The notes under the pieces are model-generated. The model made no database searches. It was not told where the DNA came from and saw nothing but the letters and a program-made list of their open reading frames with translations. Positions 59,576 through 64,000 of a DNA stretch of 64,000 nucleotides are shown here, piece after piece. The position numbers and the translations under genes are program-made. Source of the stretch: Hemicordylus capensis (Eukaryota; Chordata; Lepidosauria; Squamata; Cordylidae); the NCBI RefSeq assembly GCF_027244095.1, contig NC_069657.1, positions 307,285,674-307,349,673 of the forward strand, given 5' to 3'. Within the stretch, counting starts at the first letter, position 1. Every line of letters begins with the position of its first letter.

Positions 59576-59989
59576 CCCTGCCCTAAATCAAGCTTCCTCT
59601 TCTGCATCACCATTCCATCCTCTTCCACACGGGGCAGATCCCTCTTCAGGGCCAAAATCCAGCCCCCTAGCCATACATGTTGGGGCAGACAAGCTCTGTA
59701 TGAGCCTCCTGGCAAGGAACTCTCTATCTTGAGCTACATCTTGAACCTCTCAAACATCACTTGGCCCTGAGTGGACTGGCCAAGAGAGTCTTTTCTGTAG
59801 CTGAGTTTGACCCAAAGACCTTTTTACCCAACTCTACCCAAAGAATATTCAAAGCAAGACAAATGTATTTTCTTTAAAATAAAACATTTTATTTTTTAAA
59901 ACAATAAATATGCAAGTTTTATTGCTGTTCTATCTCTACATCCTATTAAAACAAATATTTAATTTAAAATATATATATACACACAGCAT

Positions 59990-59995
59990 TTTATT
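59990..59995 (-). promoter_or_regulatory. Poly(A) signal AATAAA of the right-end gene
   Basis: AATAAA on the minus strand begins six bases past the TAA stop. A second AATAAA lies at 59923-59918 on the same strand, giving two possible 3' ends about 70 bases apart. Confidence 0.6.
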
Positions 59996-60000
59996 GCTAC

Positions 60001-60197
60001 TTATGTAAATAGTAGCACAGTTGTCTCTTTTAATTTGCCTTCCCCTTCCTCCTCAGCAACGTCCAGCTCCCTTGGAGGAACCACGATCCCCATAGTGGCT
60101 TCCACCCTGGCCAGTCTGCTCCTTAGCCGCCTCAATTGTCCCCTCAGTGCCTTGAAGCTTTGTAAGCATTCCTGGCTGCTGCGGAGGTCTCTTTGGC
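60001..60197 (-). CDS. Terminal coding exon, Leu/Arg coiled-coil end and stop
   Basis: The acceptor TTTTCTCTCCTTCAAG precedes the exon. Sixty-four residues and a TAA follow in frame. LQSFKALRGQLRRLRSRLAR shows leucines at heptad-like spacing, then an acidic tail. The stop is followed within 12 bases by AATAAA, so the 3' untranslated region would be very short unless the second signal is used. Confidence 0.8.
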
Positions 60198-63100
60198 CTT
60201 GAAGGAGAGAAAACAAACAGGGTGAATGGGCCTGTCCTCCACCATGTCAGTCCCTGCATGGAGTTCTAGTCCCTTTCCATGCCCAGCACAGACTCCTCCT
60301 CTCTGTCTTGAAAACCCTCCATGGCTATGTACCCCCCCCCCAGTGAACTTGCACCTCATCAGGTTGATTTTTGCTCTTCCAGCTTCTCTGTCTTCAGGAG
60401 CCACCTGAAGGTCTCCTGCTCTCTAAAACAACTCTTTCTCTTCCCTCTCGCTGACCCTTGGGTCTGGAACAGCCACTCAGATGTGGCCCCTCGTCTCTCT
60501 CCTATCCCTCCAATGATACCTGAAAACCCACCTCCACTGCGCAGACTTTGGTGTAATGCCTCAGTAGAGGCAGCTCCATCAGCTTGAATTGAATGCCCCT
60601 TATGCTTTCCTCTCCCATTCCTCCTCTTCCTCACTTCTCTCTCCAAAGCCAAACTTTAGACTGTATGCTCCCGGTGGCAGGGAACTTTTGCCCATGTACA
60701 TTGATGACACTATAAGGAGGATTTGCAATATGCACAATTGTATATCATCCTCCTTGGTTTCCTGTTTCATCTCAGCTTAAACTCAAAAGGGCTGATATTT
60801 GTTTTCCTTTTAGCATTCATATTCTGCTCTTCCTCAAGCAGCTCAGGGAGGTTTATACATGGTTATTTTTCCCTCACAATAACCCTAAGAGGTAAGTTAG
60901 GCTGTGGGACAAGTGACTGGCTCAAAGTCACCCACAGAGTTTCATGACTGTATGAGAATTCAAACCTGGGTCTCGCTGGTCCTAAGGAGGTGCAGCTGAA
61001 ATACATACACATCTTCCCCCCACTTGCCCCCACCTCAGCTTCCCTCTACTTCTTCTATTGTATCCCTGCCTCTGTTTTTAGACTATAAATTTTTTAGAAT
61101 GTAAAATCACAATGAGGATGGAAAAGGTAGAGGTTATGGAGTGCTGCCTCTGTGAGACTTACGGTCACGCAGCTGATGGACCTGCATCTCTACCAAACTC
61201 TGCAGAGTTTCTTTCACATTGCTGAGGTCCGGCTCCAGAGGAGGTGGGGAAGGAGGAGGAGGTGGAGAGGGATGCAGGAGGAGGGAAGAGGTGGAGGTGG
61301 AGGGTGGGATGGAGGCAACCTCAGGGGAGGCAGAGGACAATGATGAATCTGACCCAGAGGGCTGGAGAAGTGCAGCAGGGCCTGCAGGAACATCTGCAAG
61401 AGAGAAGAAGAAGCAGGAGGTCAGCTGCAAAGGCTGACATCCTACCACACCCACCATCACTTGCCCTCACTGCTCACTCTGAGGAGCTGCTTGGATTACA
61501 GGCACTGGAGCTTGGACACATGAAAGACAGAAAACGAAGGAACACTTCAGCAAGCACTGACAACCCACTCACAGGCCTCCCCCCTGAAACCTTAGATGCA
61601 GGTCAAATCAAGCATTTCAACATGAAATAAACAAAAGAGCCGTTCTTAGCCCAGCAGCAATTTCAGGGGCATGCTGTGAACATACCTTCCCTTTCCCACC
61701 GCTGCAGCCGAACTTCACTGCGGATAAGCCTTGTCCGCGTGTGTCCGATTTGCAGATTGATGGCCCGGAGAGAACGAGGGAACTGTTGGGAAATGCGGCG
61801 AACCCTCAGTTCTGCAACAAAGAGAACAAAAAGGAACAAATGTTGTATGTGCTGACAAGGCTGAGTACTGGTGACTTGCAAAAAGGGCAGTGTTAGGGCT
61901 TAGTCCATCATCTGGGCTGGGTATCAAAACTGCAGCTGATCTTTGTGCTGGGTGTATATGCAAAAGGTTTCTGAGGTGTCGCAATACTTACGCTGCTGGA
62001 CATAGTCATGCTGTAACACTTTGAGGAGTTCTACTTCTTGCTGAAGATAATTATCAGCAATGGAAGGCTCTAGTAAGGGCTCTGACACAGAAGCTGCTTC
62101 CTTTGGAGTGTCTGTGAGGATGGAAGGACCTGGCACTGAGGTATCCTCAATGAGCACTTTCCCCAGTAGGTCATTGGTGATGCAAGGTGTTGGAAGGGGC
62201 CCTGGCATCGAGGTTTCCTCAATGAGCACTTCCTCCAGGATGTCGTTGGTGATGCGAGGTGCTGGAAGAGGTTCTGGCACGGAGGGTTCCTCAGTGAGCT
62301 CTTCCTCCAGGATGTCATTGGTCATGCCAGGTGCTGGAAGAGGTTCTGGCACAGAGGGTTCCTCAGTGAGCTCCTCCTCCAGGATGTCGTTGGTGGTGTG
62401 AGGTGCTGGAAGGGGTTCTGGCACGGAGGGTTCCTCAATGAGCACTTCGCTCAGGATGTTGTTGGTGATGCAAGGTGCTGGAAGGGGTTCTGGCATGGAG
62501 GGTTCCTCAATGAGCTCTTTCCCCAGAGTGTCCCCCAAAACACTGGGGAGTCCCCCAGAAAATGGTGCAACATGGGTTGGGTTTCTGGGATGACCTGAAA
62601 GAGAGGAAATAAAGCAGGAATCAGGAAATGATTGTGGCTTGTAGGCCTGATAGAAATGGCCTCCCTTTTCTGCCTAGGTTAGCCAGCTGGGAAGTAGCCT
62701 GGGATTGTGGGTGAGGTGGGCCACCCAAGGAAACAAGCAAGGAATGAAGAGGAGTACATTGCATAGCACTGACTGGCAAGACAACCCTCACCAAGTACAC
62801 TTCAGAAGGGAGTGCAATGGCCAGGCTCTGTCTGCTGTACATACAAGTGCAGCTGCCTTCTACCAAGTCATACTCTTGGCTCTCTTTGCCCTACTGTGGC
62901 TGATAGCCACTCTTGGGCAGAGGCCTTTTCCTAGCTAGCTAAGATCCTTTAACAGAAGATGATGAAGTCTCAACAGGAGACGTTGTGCATGCAAAGCAAT
63001 TGTTCCACTACTGGGCTATGGGCTCTCCCTTCTGTGTGAGGAAAGAAGCTTCTCCTTTGAGCAGAATGGGAGCTGATGGTTGACATGGACTATCTCTGGT

Positions 63101-63804
63101 TCACGAACCAACCCCCAGTTACAGCCTCTTGGCCTAGTGGGGTGGGGGGTCTTGAAAATCTGCCTGGATGCCATAAGCAGGAAGCATAGCTGTGATCTCA
63201 GGAATGCGGGCCTGGCTCCTAGAGGTAGAAAACTGTGGTCGGAGAAAGAAAGAGTCTCTTTGGACCAAGCTCAGAGCACATTGGCCAGGAAATGTTGCCC
63301 TTGTTTTCAGGTGATCCTCCAATTCCATCTTGACCATGTAATTGTCAAAAAATGAGATACTTTGGAAATAATTAGCTTCCTCTTCTTGAAGGCAGGGAGA
63401 AAAAGACCCAGAGGATGTTTTGGGGCTGGGTGTGGGCAAAGGGTTCTAGCAGGACTTTTTCAAAAGTGCACAACCTCTAAAGGAGAATGACCAAACCTAC
63501 CTGCCTGCTGCCACAGCCCTTTCTCCATCTCCTCCTAGAATGGAGGATAGCTAGATGTGACTCACAGAGCACCCCCCCCCCCAGTCTCCTCTAACACTTT
63601 CAGCTGCATCAACAGCAAAGGATAGAGGTGGCTGAACCTGCCCTCCTGCTATCCATCCATCATGGATGTCTACCCATCTCTCTCCATTCTCTAAGAGAAA
63701 CAGTTCTCCAAGGAGGCTTTCCCTGGGGGGCTGGGGAGCCCTGAGGAGAAGCAGGCACTCTCATCATCCACTTACCTGTCAGTGCCCCCTCTTCATCTTC
63801 ATCC
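60001..63804 (-). CDS. Five-exon 3' portion of an unrecognised repeat-containing coiled-coil protein gene
   Basis: Exons read on the minus strand are 63804-63776, 62594-61992, 61811-61686, 61393-61163 and 60197-60001. Every junction has an AG acceptor after a pyrimidine tract and a GT donor (GTAAG, GTAAGT, GTATG, GTAAGT), and all four introns are phase 1, so one frame runs from the first visible exon to a TAA. The product (about 394 residues visible) starts with an acidic DEDEEGALT stretch, then 24-residue repeats rich in E, P and L, a basic helical stretch, a Ser/Pro linker with a P-run, and a Leu/Arg-rich coiled-coil-like end. No membrane segment or zinc-binding pattern is seen. Upstream exons lie beyond base 64000. 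The acidic linker and C-terminal helix recall Myb/SANT (trihelix) proteins derived from Harbinger elements, but no DNA-binding domain is in view, so that is only a guess. The consistent splicing argues for a live host gene. Confidence 0.8.
60815..60990 (-). repeat. MIR-like SINE in the last intron
   Basis: It shows the MIR-type core: AACCCTAAGAGGTAAGTTAGG, tGGCtCAAaGTCACCCA and the GAATTCAAACCTGGGTCTC B-box-side segment. The tail end lies left, so the copy is on the minus strand. It sits inside the intron between the last two exons of the right-end gene. Confidence 0.7.
61163..61393 (-). CDS. 231-bp exon, Ser/Pro-rich linker then helix
   Basis: It follows a long pyrimidine tract (TTCTTCTTCTCTCTTGCAG) and ends at a GTAAGT donor. 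The first two thirds encode a Ser/Pro-rich, low-complexity linker that includes five consecutive prolines. The last third, LEPDLSNVKETLQSLVEMQV, looks like the first turns of a coiled coil. The DNA is a strong purine/pyrimidine-skewed GGA/TCC tract. Symmetric phase 1-1 exon. Confidence 0.78.
61686..61811 (-). CDS. 126-bp exon, basic helical segment
   Basis: The TTTGTTGCAG acceptor and GTATG donor bound an exon that continues the frame. It encodes about 41 residues beginning LRVRRISQQFPRSLRAINLQ, rich in Arg, Leu, Ile and Gln and without proline after the first third, which suggests an amphipathic helix. It is a symmetric phase 1-1 exon, so skipping it would keep the frame. Confidence 0.8.
61992..62594 (-). 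CDS. 603-bp exon with 24-residue tandem repeats
   Basis: The acceptor is preceded by a T/C-rich tract and the donor is GTAAGT; the exon is open in one frame for its full 603 bases (phase 1 in, phase 1 out). After about 25 residues it carries five full copies and one degraded copy of a 24-residue unit whose core is EEPSVPEPLPAP followed by TNDIL. It then runs into a helix-like tail, NYLQQEVELLKVLQHDYVQQ. No Cys or His pattern is seen. Confidence 0.8.
62120..62520 (-). repeat. 72-bp in-frame minisatellite in an exon
   Basis: Unit starts on the minus strand are 62520, 62448, 62376, 62304 and 62232, with a decayed sixth from 62160. Each unit is 72 bases, an exact multiple of three, and encodes 24 residues. 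Units three and four are nearly identical while the outer units differ more, as expected if the array grew by slippage or unequal exchange from the centre. Confidence 0.88.
63776..63804 (-). CDS. 29-bp micro-exon of the right-end gene
   Basis: It is flanked by a CTCTGCAG acceptor and a GTAAG donor. Read as two borrowed bases plus nine codons plus one base, it gives an acidic peptide (DEDEEGALT) and joins in frame to the next exon at a GGT glycine codon. It needs a further upstream exon outside the window. Very short, so support rests on frame agreement with the 603-bp exon. Confidence 0.65.
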
Positions 63805-64000
63805 CTGCAGAGATAAGGAGAAATATTTTTAGTAGCAAATCACAGGAAAGGGAGGGTCTCCTCCCCCAGTAATACTAGGGGTATTACTAGGGGTATTACT
63901 AGTATTACTAGTATGTGCCCTCCCTCTAATTTTAATTCACATGCAGCCAAGTATGTCCTCTCCCCTAATCCTTCTAGCTGGCCCTGCTAATTTTGGATGA

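Larger units (their letters stand above)
58340..59984. other. Downstream flank of the right-end gene
   Basis: Contains a (GA)n tract and the short palindromic repeat at 59461-59575. No further exon is supported. The last 100 bases before the gene's poly(A) signal are very A/T-rich. Confidence 0.4.

Noticed and set aside
61219-61343. Plus-strand Gly/Glu/Arg-rich frame
   Set aside because: It is the antisense of the Ser/Pro-rich exon at 61163-61393.
62060-62401. Plus-strand Ser-rich repeat frame
   Set aside because: It is the antisense shadow of the 24-residue repeat exon, which has consistent splice sites only on the minus strand.
63134-63439. 101-codon minus-strand frame in the first visible intron of the right-end gene
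   Set aside because: I saw no matching acceptor and donor pair that keeps the gene's frame, and the two flanking exons already join in frame without it.
1-64000. CRISPR arrays, operons, prophage or intact retroviral genes
   Set aside because: None seen. Tandem repeats are microsatellites or minisatellites, and reverse-transcriptase motifs present belong to BovB and CR1 LINEs.

Overview
The window looks like gene-poor, repeat-rich nuclear DNA of a squamate reptile (lizard or snake). The evidence is the mix of transposons: an RTE/BovB LINE, CR1-clade and L2 LINEs, SINEs with a 5S rRNA-like head, a tRNA-headed SINE with a BovB-related body, MIR-like SINEs, many hAT DNA transposons with 8-bp target duplications, a Tc1/mariner relic and long microsatellites. 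No bacterial, organellar or intact viral sequence is visible. I could not run any search, so family names rest on motifs read by eye.

The best-supported host gene lies on the minus strand at the right end (63804 down to 60001, poly(A) signal near 59990). Five exons in the window join in one open frame across four phase-1 introns with standard GT/AG sites. The visible protein of about 394 residues has a short acidic stretch, about five and a half copies of a 24-residue repeat, a basic helical stretch, a Pro/Ser-rich linker and a leucine/arginine-rich coiled-coil-like end. Its 5' exons lie beyond the window and I do not recognise it. Three isolated exon candidates were also found: 2280-2377 (-), 44919-45312 (-, with a stop and a downstream AATAAA) and 50912-51037 (+). 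They probably belong to different genes or to relics.

Layout. 1-11.4 kb: MIR-like, 5S-headed and L2-tailed repeats, a CR1 tail split by an L2 tail, a 407-bp hAT element and a 1.88-kb hAT copy. 12.0-15.9 kb: a BovB LINE whose endonuclease half is inverted against its reverse-transcriptase half, followed by a rearranged SINE/BovB inverted-repeat cluster. 18-22 kb: a CCAAT-bearing tandem repeat, a tRNA-headed SINE, and a MIR copy split by a hAT. 22.1-25.6 kb: a nest of Tc1 arms, a SINE, a palindromic hAT, another hAT and a solo LTR. 30-37.1 kb: several terminal-inverted-repeat elements, one carrying a tandem duplication that includes its own target site. 41.3-44.0 kb: a 5'-truncated CR1-clade LINE with a second, inverted CR1 tail beside it. 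47.2-48.9 kb: a second long hAT copy, inverted relative to the one at 6.8 kb. 49.8-58.3 kb: more hAT elements and MITEs. 60-63.8 kb: the spliced gene.

How the parts relate: the LINEs appear to have supplied the machinery for the SINEs. The 5S-headed and tRNA-headed SINE tails resemble the CR1 3' end, the MIR-like and L2-tailed repeats resemble the L2 3' end, and the body of the tRNA-headed SINE at 18.6 kb matches the BovB 5' region at 13.1 kb. The hAT copies share ends and look like internally deleted derivatives moved by a transposase encoded elsewhere.
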